Of a stretch of DNA of 64,000 nt, positions 54,454 to 63,080 are shown piece after piece. The position numbers were made by a program, and so were the translations under genes. The notes under the pieces were generated by a model, which saw only the letters and a program-made list of their open reading frames with translations, was not told the DNA's origin and did no database searches. The DNA is from JAKACA01 sp963769255 (GTDB taxonomy: Bacteria; Actinomycetota; Acidimicrobiia; Acidimicrobiales; Bog-793): contig CAVYKV010000001.1 in NCBI GenBank assembly GCA_963769255.1, positions 558,001 through 622,000 on the forward strand. Reading direction: 5' to 3'. Within the stretch, counting starts at the first letter, position 1, and each line of letters starts with the position of its first letter.

Positions 54454-54455
54454 GC

Positions 54456-55223
54456 CTAGTCGGGTGTTGCGGTAGGTAACGCTTCGAGGGCGCGTCGGGC
54501 CGACTCCTTCACGGCGGTGGCGCCGTCTGCAACCATCGACACGTCCCATTGCAGCGTGAGCAGGCGGTACCCGGCCGAGACCGCTGCGGCCGCCGACTCG
54601 GCCCCACCGCAGGCGATGCCAGCAAAGACTCCACGCTCGGCGCAGGTCCGTGCCACGGCCGTCGTCTCGGTACGGATGTCCGCCCCCAGGCGTCCCGCAA
54701 CCGAAAGGGAGAGGTCGCTCGGTCCGACGAAGATGCCGTCGACTCCGGGCACCGAGGCGATGGCGTCCACGCCCGCAGCCGCGGCCGCCGTCTCGACCAT
54801 GACGAAGCAGAGCGGGTCGCCGTCCGGATCGACGCCGGGCTGGCCGTCGGTGAGCGGCCGCATCGGGCCCCAACTACGGATGCCGTCGGGGGGGTAGCGG
54901 CAGGCTCGGCTCGCTCGTTCCGCCTCCCCGGCGTCGTTCACGAGCGGGACGATGACTCCGGCAGCACCGGCATCGACGGCGCGCATGATCGCCGCCGGCT
55001 CGTTCCAGCGTGGCCGTACCATCGTCGGTGTCCCGGATGCCGCCGCCGCCGCCAGCATGGCGGGCAGGAGATCGTCCCCGACAAAGCCGTGCTGCATGTC
55101 GACGCACAGCCAGTCGAAGCCGACGGAGCCGAGTATTTCGAGGAGGTATGGCGCAGGGATGCTCACCCAAGTCCCCAGGAGGGGACGTCCCGAGGCCAGC
55201 AATTCCCGCAGCCGAGAACCCAC
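54456..55223 (-). CDS. HpcH/HpaI-type class II aldolase
   Basis: The 255-residue pyruvate-dependent aldolase has RPLLGTWVSIPAPYLLEILG, FDWLCVDMQHGFVGDDLLPA, PTMVRPRWNEPAAIMRAVDA, GAAGVIVPLVNDAGEAERAS, FVMVETAAAAAGVDAIA (metal Glu) and GVDGIFVGPSDLSLSVA (metal Asp). The usual DxEHG motif is DMQHG here. Family members cleave 2-keto-3-deoxy or 4-hydroxy-2-oxo acids to pyruvate or tartronate semialdehyde plus an aldehyde. Its stop lies three bases before the dehydratase-like gene, which indicates one operon in which the aldolase would act second. The start is GTG 55223. Confidence 0.88.
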   Translation of the reverse strand: MGSRLRELLASGRPLLGTWVSIPAPYLLEILGSVGFDWLCVDMQHGFVGDDLLPAMLAAAAASGTPTMVRPRWNEPAAIMRAVDAGAAGVIVPLVNDAGEAERASRACRYPPDGIRSWGPMRPLTDGQPGVDPDGDPLCFVMVETAAAAAGVDAIASVPGVDGIFVGPSDLSLSVAGRLGADIRTETTAVARTCAERGVFAGIACGGAESAAAAVSAGYRLLTLQWDVSMVADGATAVKESARRALEALPTATPD

Positions 55224-55273
55224 TTAGGAGTGCTCCCTGCCCTTACGAGCCGCCGAGGGCGCCATCGGCCTCC

Positions 55274-56854
55274 TCAACTCCTCCACATCTTGTCGAAGCC
55301 GAAGTTGCCCAACGATTCGCCGTAGAGCGAAGGCACGACGCCCTGAATATTGTCCAGGAAACCGTCGATGATTGGCGGGTAGTAGGGGACGATCCAGCCA
55401 CCTTGGGTGTAATCGATCATCTGCATCTCGTGGGCGATATCGGCCCGCTTCGTAGCATCCAACGTCGCCGTGCCCTCGTTGTACAACTTTGTGTAGGCAG
55501 GGTCGTTGAAGTGAGACTCATTGTAGGGGGAGCTCGGAAGGAAGGCCTGCACGACTTGGGGGTAATACGGGGTGTAGTACCAGAAGTCCTGCCCGAAGGG
55601 CCAGCTGAGATACTCCTTGCCGTAGAATTCCGTGACGGTCACGTTCCGCAAGTTGATCGTGATGCCGGCGGCCTTCGCCTGCTCTGCCATGACGGTGGCG
55701 GCCGACACCGTGCCCTGGGCGAGGTCGGCGGTCACGAGCTGCACCGTGAGCCCCTCCTGTCCAGCCGCCCTCAGGAGAGACTTCGCCTGGTCGATGTCCT
55801 GCACCCGTTGCGGGATCGAGCGGTCGTACTCCGGGTCGTAGATGCTGGAGATGTCGTTGCCGATCAGCCCGTACCCGTCGAACACCGTATTGAGCATCTG
55901 GGGACGGTCGATGCAGAGGCGCAGCGCCTGCCGGACCCGGACGTCGTTGAACGGTGCGACGTCGACCCGCATCGTGAACGGCGTGACACCGCCGCCCTTC
56001 GAGATCAAGGTCTTGGCGTTGCTGGAGGATCGAATGACGGGGATCGAGGCAGATGACAGGGCGTTCACGACATCGGCGGCGCCGCTCTGCAGGGCGTCCA
56101 CCTGACTCGTCTCGTCCGAGAAGTCGTTGATGATCACTTCGTCGAAGTACGGATAGGGCTGGTCGAAGTAGTTCTCGTTCCTCAGGAACGTACTGCGGAC
56201 CCCTGGCACGAACTCCTTGAATTTGAAGGGTCCGGTGCCGACAGGATTCTTCGGGTCGTAGCCGACGGGAACGATGTTGAAGTAGAGGAAGTATCCCGCC
56301 AACGACTCGACGAAGGTCGCGTACGGGGTCTTGCAGGGGAGAGACACCGTCAAGTTGTCGAGCTTCTTCATGCCGGTCACATCGCAGGGTGCGATGGTGG
56401 AGGCACCAGGCAGCGGGGCTTTCGGGTCGGCGATCCGCTGCAGCGTGAACATGAGGTCGTCGGCTGTCATGGGTTTCCCGTTGTGGAACGTGACATCCGA
56501 CTTCAACCGCATCGTCCAGTTGGTGGCGTCGGCGTTCGGAGTGAACTCCTCGACGAGCACGTTCTGGATCTGAGCGTTCGTGTCGAGAGCGACCATGGTG
56601 TTGTAGAGCTGTGAGACCCTGCAGAGGTCCAAGGTCTCCACCGGGGCGTTGCCGTCGAGGGTGTCGGAGGCCGTACCTCCGATGAGGGCGGCGTTGAGGG
56701 TGCCGCCTCGCTTCGGCTTGACGTTGGCAGGTGAGCTCGTGGTCGGCGCTGAGCTGGAGGACCCGCAGGCGCCGAGCAGGGCACCCGAGGTGGCCACAAC
56801 GGCGCCTGTGCCTGCGATGCGCAAGAAGTCGCGACGACTGATTCCGCTAGGCAT
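55274..56854 (-). CDS. Family-5 ABC transporter solute-binding lipoprotein, paralogue 1
   Basis: 526 residues. A Tat-type leader (SRRDFLRIAGTGAVVATSGA) ends in the lipobox LLGAC, so it is a membrane-tethered lipoprotein. The mature part shows the SBP_bac_5 landmarks: KRGGTLNAALIGG, WTMRLKSDVTFHNGKPMTAD, DLMFTLQRIADPKAPLPGAS, GTGPFKFKEFVPGVRS, RVRQALRLCIDRPQMLNTVF and NESHFNDPAYTKLYNEGTAT. Such proteins bind peptides, opines, sugars or other organic solutes for ABC import. The permease and ATPase genes are not in the window. The protein at 61489 is a clear paralogue, and both flank catabolic genes. The aldolase and dehydratase genes follow in the same direction. Confidence 0.92.
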   Translation of the reverse strand: MPSGISRRDFLRIAGTGAVVATSGALLGACGSSSSAPTTSSPANVKPKRGGTLNAALIGGTASDTLDGNAPVETLDLCRVSQLYNTMVALDTNAQIQNVLVEEFTPNADATNWTMRLKSDVTFHNGKPMTADDLMFTLQRIADPKAPLPGASTIAPCDVTGMKKLDNLTVSLPCKTPYATFVESLAGYFLYFNIVPVGYDPKNPVGTGPFKFKEFVPGVRSTFLRNENYFDQPYPYFDEVIINDFSDETSQVDALQSGAADVVNALSSASIPVIRSSSNAKTLISKGGGVTPFTMRVDVAPFNDVRVRQALRLCIDRPQMLNTVFDGYGLIGNDISSIYDPEYDRSIPQRVQDIDQAKSLLRAAGQEGLTVQLVTADLAQGTVSAATVMAEQAKAAGITINLRNVTVTEFYGKEYLSWPFGQDFWYYTPYYPQVVQAFLPSSPYNESHFNDPAYTKLYNEGTATLDATKRADIAHEMQMIDYTQGGWIVPYYPPIIDGFLDNIQGVVPSLYGESLGNFGFDKMWRS

Positions 56855-56971
56855 CAGTTCCCCCCTTCGTGTTTGACCGGGTCACGTTAACATTGCGACC
56901 TGTTGTCGTCAACGCGTCGTCTCAACATTCGGGCGCCCTGTCCACTCAGCTCAGAAGGGTGAAGCACGACC

Positions 56972-58147
56972 ATGAGAATCGAGGCAGCCGAGCTCACCTT
57001 CCTCAACATCCCCATGCGTCAGCCCGAGCTGTGGGCCTGGGGCCTTCGCGACGGCTACACCGTCGGGCTCGTGGAGCTCCACACGGACGCCAACATCACC
57101 GGCCTCGGCGAGGTCGTCGTCGCCATGGGTCCCGATGCCGGCGTCATCCGGGCCATGTTCGACCAGATGGCCGCCAGCTACATCGGCGAGTCGCCGCTCG
57201 ACACGGAGCGGCTTGTCGCCAAGGTGATGGCAGATGGCTGGTATTCCTTCGAGCGCACGGCCGGACTTGTGCTCGGAGGCCTCGACATGGCCTGCTGGGA
57301 TGCCGCCGGCAAGTACCTCGGGCAGCCGGTGAGCCGGCTCATGGGCGGTCAGGTCCGTACCGAGTTCGACTCCATGTACTTCGTCCCGGCCGACGACGAT
57401 CTCGGGGCGATGGTCGAGCGGGCGGAAGACGCCGTGCAGCGGGGTTTCTCGACCATCTACTTCAAGGTGGGCCTCGGCGAGGAGCGCGACGTCGAGCTGG
57501 TCCACCGGACCCGTCGGGCGATCGGCCCGGGCCCCCGCCTTCGCGTCGACGCCAACGAGAGCTGGAGCCCTTCCACGGCCATGCGCATTCTCGGCCGGTT
57601 GCGCGACGCCCATCTCGAATACGTCGAGCAGCCGCTCCTCATGCACGACATCGACGGTCTCGCCCACCTGCGGCGCCACAGCGGAGTTCCCGTCGCCGCC
57701 AACCAGTCGTCGTGGGGTCGTCACGCCATTCTCGAGATCGTCCGCAAGAACGCCGCCGACGTCCTCATGACCGATCCCCATCAAGAAGGCGGCCTGCTGG
57801 CCTTCAAGAAGATCCTCGCCCTCTGCGAGATGGCGGGGCTGGGATTCGTCAACCATGCCTTCAACGCCACCTCGATCACCTTCACGAGCCACGTGCAGGT
57901 CCTCAGCACCTCGGCGGCTTGCATCCTTGCGTTGCAGGGTCACCCCGACTATCTCGCCGACGATTACGTCACGACACCGATCGACTACACGGGCGGCAAG
58001 ATCGCTGTGGGTGACCGGCCCGGCCTGGGCTTGGACCTCGATCCCGACAAGGTGCGGCGCTTCCGTGAGGCCTATGAGCGGGAAGGACAGTCCGTCTCCT
58101 ACGCAGCCGCCAAGGCCGGGGTCATCCGCACGATCCCGCACCTCTGA
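56972..58147 (+). CDS. Enolase-superfamily enzyme, mandelate-racemase/muconate-lactonising-like
   Basis: The 391-residue protein is a second enolase-superfamily member, only distantly like the one at 53278. Visible barrel residues are IYFKVGLGEERD (a single Lys plus Gly), LRVDANESWSP (metal Asp, Asn), LEYVEQPLL (metal Glu), PVAANQSSWG, VLMTDPHQEGGLLAFKKI (Asp) and GFVNHAFNATSITFTSHVQV (His). The set suits acid-sugar dehydration, racemisation or cycloisomerisation of a carboxylate, and the reaction cannot be fixed. It is divergent from the solute-binding lipoprotein gene and followed by an IclR regulator, which probably controls it. AAGGGTGAAGCACGACC precedes the ATG. Confidence 0.87.
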   Translation: MRIEAAELTFLNIPMRQPELWAWGLRDGYTVGLVELHTDANITGLGEVVVAMGPDAGVIRAMFDQMAASYIGESPLDTERLVAKVMADGWYSFERTAGLVLGGLDMACWDAAGKYLGQPVSRLMGGQVRTEFDSMYFVPADDDLGAMVERAEDAVQRGFSTIYFKVGLGEERDVELVHRTRRAIGPGPRLRVDANESWSPSTAMRILGRLRDAHLEYVEQPLLMHDIDGLAHLRRHSGVPVAANQSSWGRHAILEIVRKNAADVLMTDPHQEGGLLAFKKILALCEMAGLGFVNHAFNATSITFTSHVQVLSTSAACILALQGHPDYLADDYVTTPIDYTGGKIAVGDRPGLGLDLDPDKVRRFREAYEREGQSVSYAAAKAGVIRTIPHL

Positions 58148-58264
58148 GACCATGAGTCGACCTCGCCGCCGTCTCTCCCGCCGCAGTTTCGGCAGCACCC
58201 TCGAAGGAGGCGTCCCGCCGCTCCCACCGACGGGATCACGTGCCGGCGATGGTAGAAAGGCACG

Positions 58265-59077
58265 ATGAGCGCCAGCGCCCATGAGGCCCGCCGGCGCAAC
58301 CCTGTGCAGACGCTCGGGAAGGCCGCAGCGGCGCTCGACTACCTGGCAGAGGCGGGGGAGCTGAGCGCCGCCGAGCTGGCAGCGCGCCTGCGAGAACCGC
58401 GCTCCAGCGTCTACCGCCTGCTGGCGAGCTTGTCCGAGGCGAACTTCGTCGAACCCGGCTCGACCAGCGGCACGTACCGTCTCGGGATGAAGCTCTTCCA
58501 GCTGGGCAGTCGAGTCGCTCAGCGGTTCGACGAGCGCCAGGTTGCCCTCCCCATCATGGAGCGCGTCCACGAGATCACGGAGGAGACGGTGTTTCTCTGT
58601 GTGCGGCGGGGCGACAGCGCCGTCTGCATCGAGCGCCTGAACGGCAAGCAGGTCCAGACGCTGGCGCTCCGACTGGGCGGGACGTTGCCGCTTCACGCCG
58701 GCGCCGCGTCCCGTGTGTTGCTTGCCTACGAGAGCGAGGAGGTGCAACGGGACTACTTGAAGCGGGCGGAGCTGGAGCGGTTCACACCGCGGACGCCCAG
58801 CACCCGCACGGCCGTACGCCGGGCGCTCCAGGAGACGCGCCAGCTCGGATATGCCGTGAGTGACGAGGACGTCACGATCGGTATCGCCGCCTTGGGGGCA
58901 CCCATCTTCGACCACACGAATCGGGTGCGGGCTGCGCTGTCGATCAGTGGCGTCAAGCCGGCCATCCTGGGCAGCAATCTCGAACGCATGGCGGAGCTCA
59001 TCGTGAGCGCAGCGGCCGATATCTCCCGTCTGCTCGGATACGGGTTGGACCTGCCCGAGCAGGTCGGCACGCCCTGA
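58265..59077 (+). CDS. IclR-family transcriptional regulator
   Basis: 270 residues. An N-terminal winged helix-turn-helix (VQTLGKAAAALDYLAEAGEL, SAAELAARLREPRSSVYRLL) is followed by the IclR effector-binding domain: YRLGMKLFQLGSRVAQRFDE, ALPIMERVHEITEETVFLCV, LRLGGTLPLHAGAASRVLLA, LQETRQLGYAVSDEDVTIGI, AALGAPIFDHTNRVRAALSI and PAILGSNLERMAELIVSAAA. These regulators sense small organic acids and control adjoining catabolic genes. The gene sits 117 bp after the enolase-family gene in the same direction and tail-to-tail with the M24 gene. The target is most likely the surrounding dehydratase, aldolase and uptake genes. Confidence 0.92.
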   Translation: MSASAHEARRRNPVQTLGKAAAALDYLAEAGELSAAELAARLREPRSSVYRLLASLSEANFVEPGSTSGTYRLGMKLFQLGSRVAQRFDERQVALPIMERVHEITEETVFLCVRRGDSAVCIERLNGKQVQTLALRLGGTLPLHAGAASRVLLAYESEEVQRDYLKRAELERFTPRTPSTRTAVRRALQETRQLGYAVSDEDVTIGIAALGAPIFDHTNRVRAALSISGVKPAILGSNLERMAELIVSAAADISRLLGYGLDLPEQVGTP

Positions 59078-59122
59078 GCCCCGGGCGAAGGAACTGACCG
59101 ACCGGGGCGTCGTAACGTCTCG

Positions 59123-60370
59123 TCAGGCACCGCCTCCGAGCAGCTCGTCGTCGAAGGGGTAGGGACACAGCACCTCACAGCCGGAGGACGTGACGATCAC
59201 CTGGTCCTCGAGCTTGACGCCGCAGCTTCCCCCCGCGAGACCCGCGTAGCACTCGAGGCACAACGCCATGTTCTCCTGGATGCGGGCCTCCTCCGGGTTC
59301 TCGCCCTGGCCGGGGGAGTAGATGATCGGCCCCTCGTCTTCCAGTCCGGCTCCGTGCACCATGAGGTCGTAACGCCTCGCCCGGTAGGCCTCGGGGATGT
59401 CGGGCACCGATCTGGCGAACTCGTCGTACGAAAGACCGGGCCGGAGTGCCTCGCGCATCGCCTGCAGGCTGTCGTGCGCCACTCGGTACGCCTCGCGTGC
59501 CTCCTTCGACGGGCTGCCGCCGCAGACGAAGGTGCGTGAGAAGTCGATCAGGTAACCCTCGTAGCCGATGGCGTCGGTGTCGACGGCCACGACGTCTCCC
59601 ACCTCGAGCCGCTTCTCCCACGCCTCCGACCCCCAGGGGTTGCTGTTCTGACCGGAGGCCAACAGCCTGGCGAACACCACCTCGCCCCGGCGGCGCAGCA
59701 AGCTGTCGGAGAGCGTGGCGAACAGCTCGAATTCCGCCACCCCGGGGGCGATGGCGGCTTCGAATTCCGTCATCATCTCGGTGCCGATCCGACCGTTCTC
59801 CCACATGAGGCGCACCTCCTGCGGGGTCTTCACCTCACGGGCCCACTCGGTGACGGAGCTGGAGTCGCCGATGCGGATCCCCGCCCGTTGCAGCGCCAGG
59901 ACGGCCGTGACGTCGAGTCGGTCGAGACCGACCTCCTCGCCCGCCACGCCGAGCTCCTCGAGGACGTCCCGGATCTCGGCCGCCATGCGGTCGGTCCGAG
60001 CCAGGCGCCGATCGCCCATGAATTGCCACCACCCGGCCACGCGCACGTCCTCGACGATGCGAGCGGTGTAGGGGACGCTCATCTCCCACTCGAAGAGGAT
60101 CGGCCTTCCGGAGGCCGGCACGACGCAGTAGCGGGCCGACGTGCCGGCGCAGAAGACATCCATCAGGCTCGCCCCGGTGGCGTACCGGATGTTGGCAGGG
60201 TGGAAGAAGAGGCACACGGCCATACCGTGCCTGCGCATCGACTCCTGCAATCGTGCGAGCCGCTCGGCGCGTAGCCGGGGATGATCGATGCCGTCACCGA
60301 TGGCGATGTCGTCGCCGTCACCCCAGGTCCCGAGACCGGTCTTGCTCCCCTGCCCCGACGCCTCCGTCAC
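59123..60370 (-). CDS. M24-fold metalloenzyme, DddP-like (probably not a peptidase)
   Basis: 415 residues with the creatinase/aminopeptidase-P plan: an N-terminal domain (RLQESMRRHGMAVCLFFHPA, RYATGASLMD) and a pita-bread C-terminal domain. The candidate metal ligands are Asp264 and Asp266 (VDTDAIGYEGYLIDFSRTF), Asp276, His339 (MVHGAGLEDEGP), Glu373 (LCLECYAGL) and Glu388 (VKLEDQVIV). A DxD followed 10 residues later by Asp is not the usual peptidase spacing of 11 residues between two Asp. It agrees with the ligands I recall for the DMSP lyase DddP (295, 297, 307, 371, 406, 421). Other non-peptidase M24 enzymes include creatinase and ectoine hydrolase. It is divergent from a GntR regulator with an operator-like repeat between. 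Confidence 0.82.
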   Translation of the reverse strand: MTEASGQGSKTGLGTWGDGDDIAIGDGIDHPRLRAERLARLQESMRRHGMAVCLFFHPANIRYATGASLMDVFCAGTSARYCVVPASGRPILFEWEMSVPYTARIVEDVRVAGWWQFMGDRRLARTDRMAAEIRDVLEELGVAGEEVGLDRLDVTAVLALQRAGIRIGDSSSVTEWAREVKTPQEVRLMWENGRIGTEMMTEFEAAIAPGVAEFELFATLSDSLLRRRGEVVFARLLASGQNSNPWGSEAWEKRLEVGDVVAVDTDAIGYEGYLIDFSRTFVCGGSPSKEAREAYRVAHDSLQAMREALRPGLSYDEFARSVPDIPEAYRARRYDLMVHGAGLEDEGPIIYSPGQGENPEEARIQENMALCLECYAGLAGGSCGVKLEDQVIVTSSGCEVLCPYPFDDELLGGGA

Positions 60371-60482
60371 CTGTCCTCCTCGGCGATGCCCTTGTCCGCG
60401 GCGCCGACACCCGACGCCCGATGCGGAATGCGACGCGCACTGACACGACCCTCCGCGAGGACGGTCCCCCTGAGGAGTGATC

Positions 60483-60500
60483 TTGGATATATGTATCCAA
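60483..60500. promoter_or_regulatory. Inverted repeat, probable GntR/FCD operator
   Basis: TTGGATA-TATG-TATCCAA is a perfect 7-bp inverted repeat with a four-base centre, of the kind bound by FCD-type GntR dimers. It lies 19 bp before the GntR gene and 112 bp before the divergent M24 gene. It is AT-rich in a GC-rich setting and may overlap a promoter. It could let the regulator control both genes. Confidence 0.7.
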
Positions 60501-60519
60501 TCTGCTACGTTAGCTCATC

Positions 60520-61362
60520 ATGCTCGAGACGGAGCGTCGTCGTCCCAGCCGGCCCCGGGCTGCGGAGGGGGAGCGTCGCAGCACAGCAACAGCTGCGCCG
60601 GAGATCCTGGGAGCCGTCGTCGACGATCCCATCGTGCCCACGAGCCTGACCGACGAGATCGTCGTCCGGCTGGAGAAGGCGATCCTCGACGGCACCTATC
60701 CGCCGGGAACGCGACTGCGGCAGGATGAGCTCTGCGAGCGCTTCGGCGTGAGTCGCACGCCGGTACGGGAGGCACTCCGGGACCTGCAGGCGCGCAACCT
60801 GCTCATCGCCGTGCCCAACCGGGGCGCCACGGTACGGCTGCCGAGCGAGAGGGACGCCCGCGAGCTCTATGACGTGCGGGCCGAGCTGGAGGGCTACGCC
60901 GCCGAGCTGGCGGCTGGAAGGGACGGGGCCGCCGTGGCGGCGCGGTTGAGCCAAACGCACGAGGTCGTCACCCGGCTCGTCGGCGAGCTCCATCGCCCCG
61001 GTGGGCGCTCCTCCGCGCTGGAGGCGCGGCTGCACCGGGCCAACAGCGAGTTCCACGCCACGATCTACCTGGCATCGGGCAACGAGCAGCTCGTCGTGAC
61101 GCTCCGCCGGCTGGAGTACTCGTTCCCGACGGAGTATCTCTCCGTCGCTTCCGGCGACGACTACGAAGAGTCGCAGGCAGTCAACCTCGGTGAGCACCTC
61201 GCCATCACGAAGGCGCTCGCCAAGGGGGACGGACCCGCCGCCCGCGCCCTCGTGCGGGATCACCTTCGCCACCTCGGCACGATGGCTGTCCGTTTCCTGT
61301 CGGAGCAAGGCTTTTGGGCGGCGGCGGGCAGCCGCCCGACGCAAGGGAAGGAACCGACGTGA
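60520..61362 (+). CDS. GntR-family regulator, FCD subfamily
   Basis: 280 residues. A disordered basic N-terminus of about 40 residues precedes the winged helix (VVRLEKAILDGTYPPGTRLR, ELCERFGVSRTPVREALRDL, NRGATVRLPSERDARELYDV). An all-helical FCD domain follows (RAELEGYAAELAAGRDGAAV, LHRANSEFHATIYLASGNEQ, HLAITKALAKGDGPAARALV, HLRHLGTMAVRFL), in which Asp and His residues normally bind a metal and a carboxylate effector. It is divergent from the M24 gene and upstream of the second solute-binding protein gene. Its own operator-like repeat lies just before the start. It likely represses uptake and breakdown genes until a small organic acid appears. Confidence 0.92.
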   Translation: MLETERRRPSRPRAAEGERRSTATAAPEILGAVVDDPIVPTSLTDEIVVRLEKAILDGTYPPGTRLRQDELCERFGVSRTPVREALRDLQARNLLIAVPNRGATVRLPSERDARELYDVRAELEGYAAELAAGRDGAAVAARLSQTHEVVTRLVGELHRPGGRSSALEARLHRANSEFHATIYLASGNEQLVVTLRRLEYSFPTEYLSVASGDDYEESQAVNLGEHLAITKALAKGDGPAARALVRDHLRHLGTMAVRFLSEQGFWAAAGSRPTQGKEPT

Positions 61363-61488
61363 GCCTGATCGTGCGACCCTCCTCGACTCCACCGGCTCCG
61401 TGCCACTGCGCGAGAGCTGGAGCATGCGCCGACGGGGGGCGCCGCCGTGTCGGGCGCTGATCACCATGGGCTGCCTCGGGTGAACGCC

Positions 61489-63063
61489 ATGGGGACGACG
61501 CCGGCAGTGAGTCGCCGCGCCGTGCTGCGACTGGGGGCGGCGGGTGCGCTCGGCCTCGGGGCGGGCCTGGTGGGGGCGGGCTGCGGCAGCCAGGGCGCCA
61601 CGACGAGCACGACGAGCACGGCCGCCAAGCCGAAGCGGGGTGGAACCCTCAAGGCGGGGCTCACGGGGGGCGGCAGCTCGGACACCCTCGACGCCGACAA
61701 CGGCCTCATCGACGTCGACTTCGCCCGCGTCATCCAGCTCTACGACCCGCTCGTGAACATCAGCCTGAGCGGCGGTCTGGCCCTGCAGCTGGCGGAGTCG
61801 GTGGAGCCCAACGGCGACGCCACCGAGTGGACCATCCGCCTCCGGTCCGGCGTCACGTTCCACAACGGCAAGAGCTTGACGTCCGAGGACGTGCTCTTCA
61901 CCTTCCAGCGGATCCTCGATCCGAAGAACCCTCTGGCGGCGGCATCGTCGCTCGCCGCCATCGACGTGGCCAACGCTCGCACGCTCGACAGCCTCACCCT
62001 TCGGCTTCCGTGCAAGACGCCGTTCTCGACCTTGGCGCAGAACCTCGCCGACTACGACGTCTACGTCGTGCCCGTCGGCTACGACCCGAAGCGCCCGATC
62101 GGGACGGGCGCCTTCGAATACCAGAGCTTCACCCCCGGCGTGCAGAGCGTCTTCACCCGCAACCCGAACTATTGGAAGCCCGGTGAGCCCTACGTCGACG
62201 AGCTCGTCATCACGGATTACGTGGATCCGACGGCCCAGTTGAACGCCCTCTTGAGCGGCGAGGTCGACTACATCGATCAACTGGCCTACAGCAGCGTCCA
62301 CTCGGCGACGTCGGGAGGAGCCGTCATCGTGACGAGCGGGGGAGCCGCCTTCAACAACATCGTCATGCGAGTGGACCGCCCTCCGTTCAACGACAACAGG
62401 GTGCGCCTTGCCATGAAGTACATCGTCGACCGGCCGCAGATGAGAGAGCTGCTCTTCGGCGGTCACGGCTTCCTCGGCAACGACGTCCCCTGCATCACGG
62501 ACCCGCAGTACGACCACGCCCTTCCGCAGCGGGAACAAGACATCGACCAGGCCAAGGCGCTCCTCAAGGCGGCCGGGCACGACGGCCTCGAGGTGCAGCT
62601 CGTGACGTCACCGATCGCGGGCGGTGTCGTGACGCAGGCGGAGATCTTCGCCGAGCAGGCATCGGCGGCCGGTGTGAGCGTCTCCATCAACCAGGTCACG
62701 CCGACGGCCTTCTTCGGCTCCCAGTACCTGCAGAGGACCTTCACGCAGGACAACTGGCTCTACGGCTTGTACTTCACGCAGGTCGCCTTGTCGACCGTGC
62801 CCACCGCTCCCTACAACGAGACGCACTTCGACAACTCGCAGTACAACGCGCTGTTCGCCGAGGCTCTCCGCACGGTCGACGCTGCCAAGCAAACGGAGCT
62901 CGCGCACGAGATGCAGCTCATCGAGTACGAGACGGGCGGCAACATCATTCCCAACTTCACGCCCTGCTTCGACGCCCACAACTCGACACTGCAGGGCATC
63001 GAGGGTTCCGCCGTGGGCCTCCCGTCCTGGGCGTACTGCTTCAAGACCTGCTGGTTCGAGTGA
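61489..63063 (+). CDS. Family-5 ABC transporter solute-binding lipoprotein, paralogue 2
   Basis: From ATG 61489 the protein has 524 residues, with a twin-arginine leader (SRRAVLRLGAAGALGLGAGL) and a lipobox-like VGAGCG. The fold markers match paralogue 1 closely: KRGGTLKAGLTGG, WTIRLRSGVTFHNGKSLTSE, VLFTFQRILDPKNPLAAASS, GTGAFEYQSFTPGVQS, RVRLAMKYIVDRPQMRELLF and NETHFDNSQYNALFAEALRT. The longer frame from 61447 lacks a ribosome site. The following hydrolase gene starts at or just after its stop, so they share a transcript with the GntR gene upstream. Two related binding proteins in one locus suggest two related solutes or a divided uptake system. Confidence 0.9.
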   Translation: MGTTPAVSRRAVLRLGAAGALGLGAGLVGAGCGSQGATTSTTSTAAKPKRGGTLKAGLTGGGSSDTLDADNGLIDVDFARVIQLYDPLVNISLSGGLALQLAESVEPNGDATEWTIRLRSGVTFHNGKSLTSEDVLFTFQRILDPKNPLAAASSLAAIDVANARTLDSLTLRLPCKTPFSTLAQNLADYDVYVVPVGYDPKRPIGTGAFEYQSFTPGVQSVFTRNPNYWKPGEPYVDELVITDYVDPTAQLNALLSGEVDYIDQLAYSSVHSATSGGAVIVTSGGAAFNNIVMRVDRPPFNDNRVRLAMKYIVDRPQMRELLFGGHGFLGNDVPCITDPQYDHALPQREQDIDQAKALLKAAGHDGLEVQLVTSPIAGGVVTQAEIFAEQASAAGVSVSINQVTPTAFFGSQYLQRTFTQDNWLYGLYFTQVALSTVPTAPYNETHFDNSQYNALFAEALRTVDAAKQTELAHEMQLIEYETGGNIIPNFTPCFDAHNSTLQGIEGSAVGLPSWAYCFKTCWFE

Positions 63064-63080
63064 GGCGAGGCGAGCGGCCC

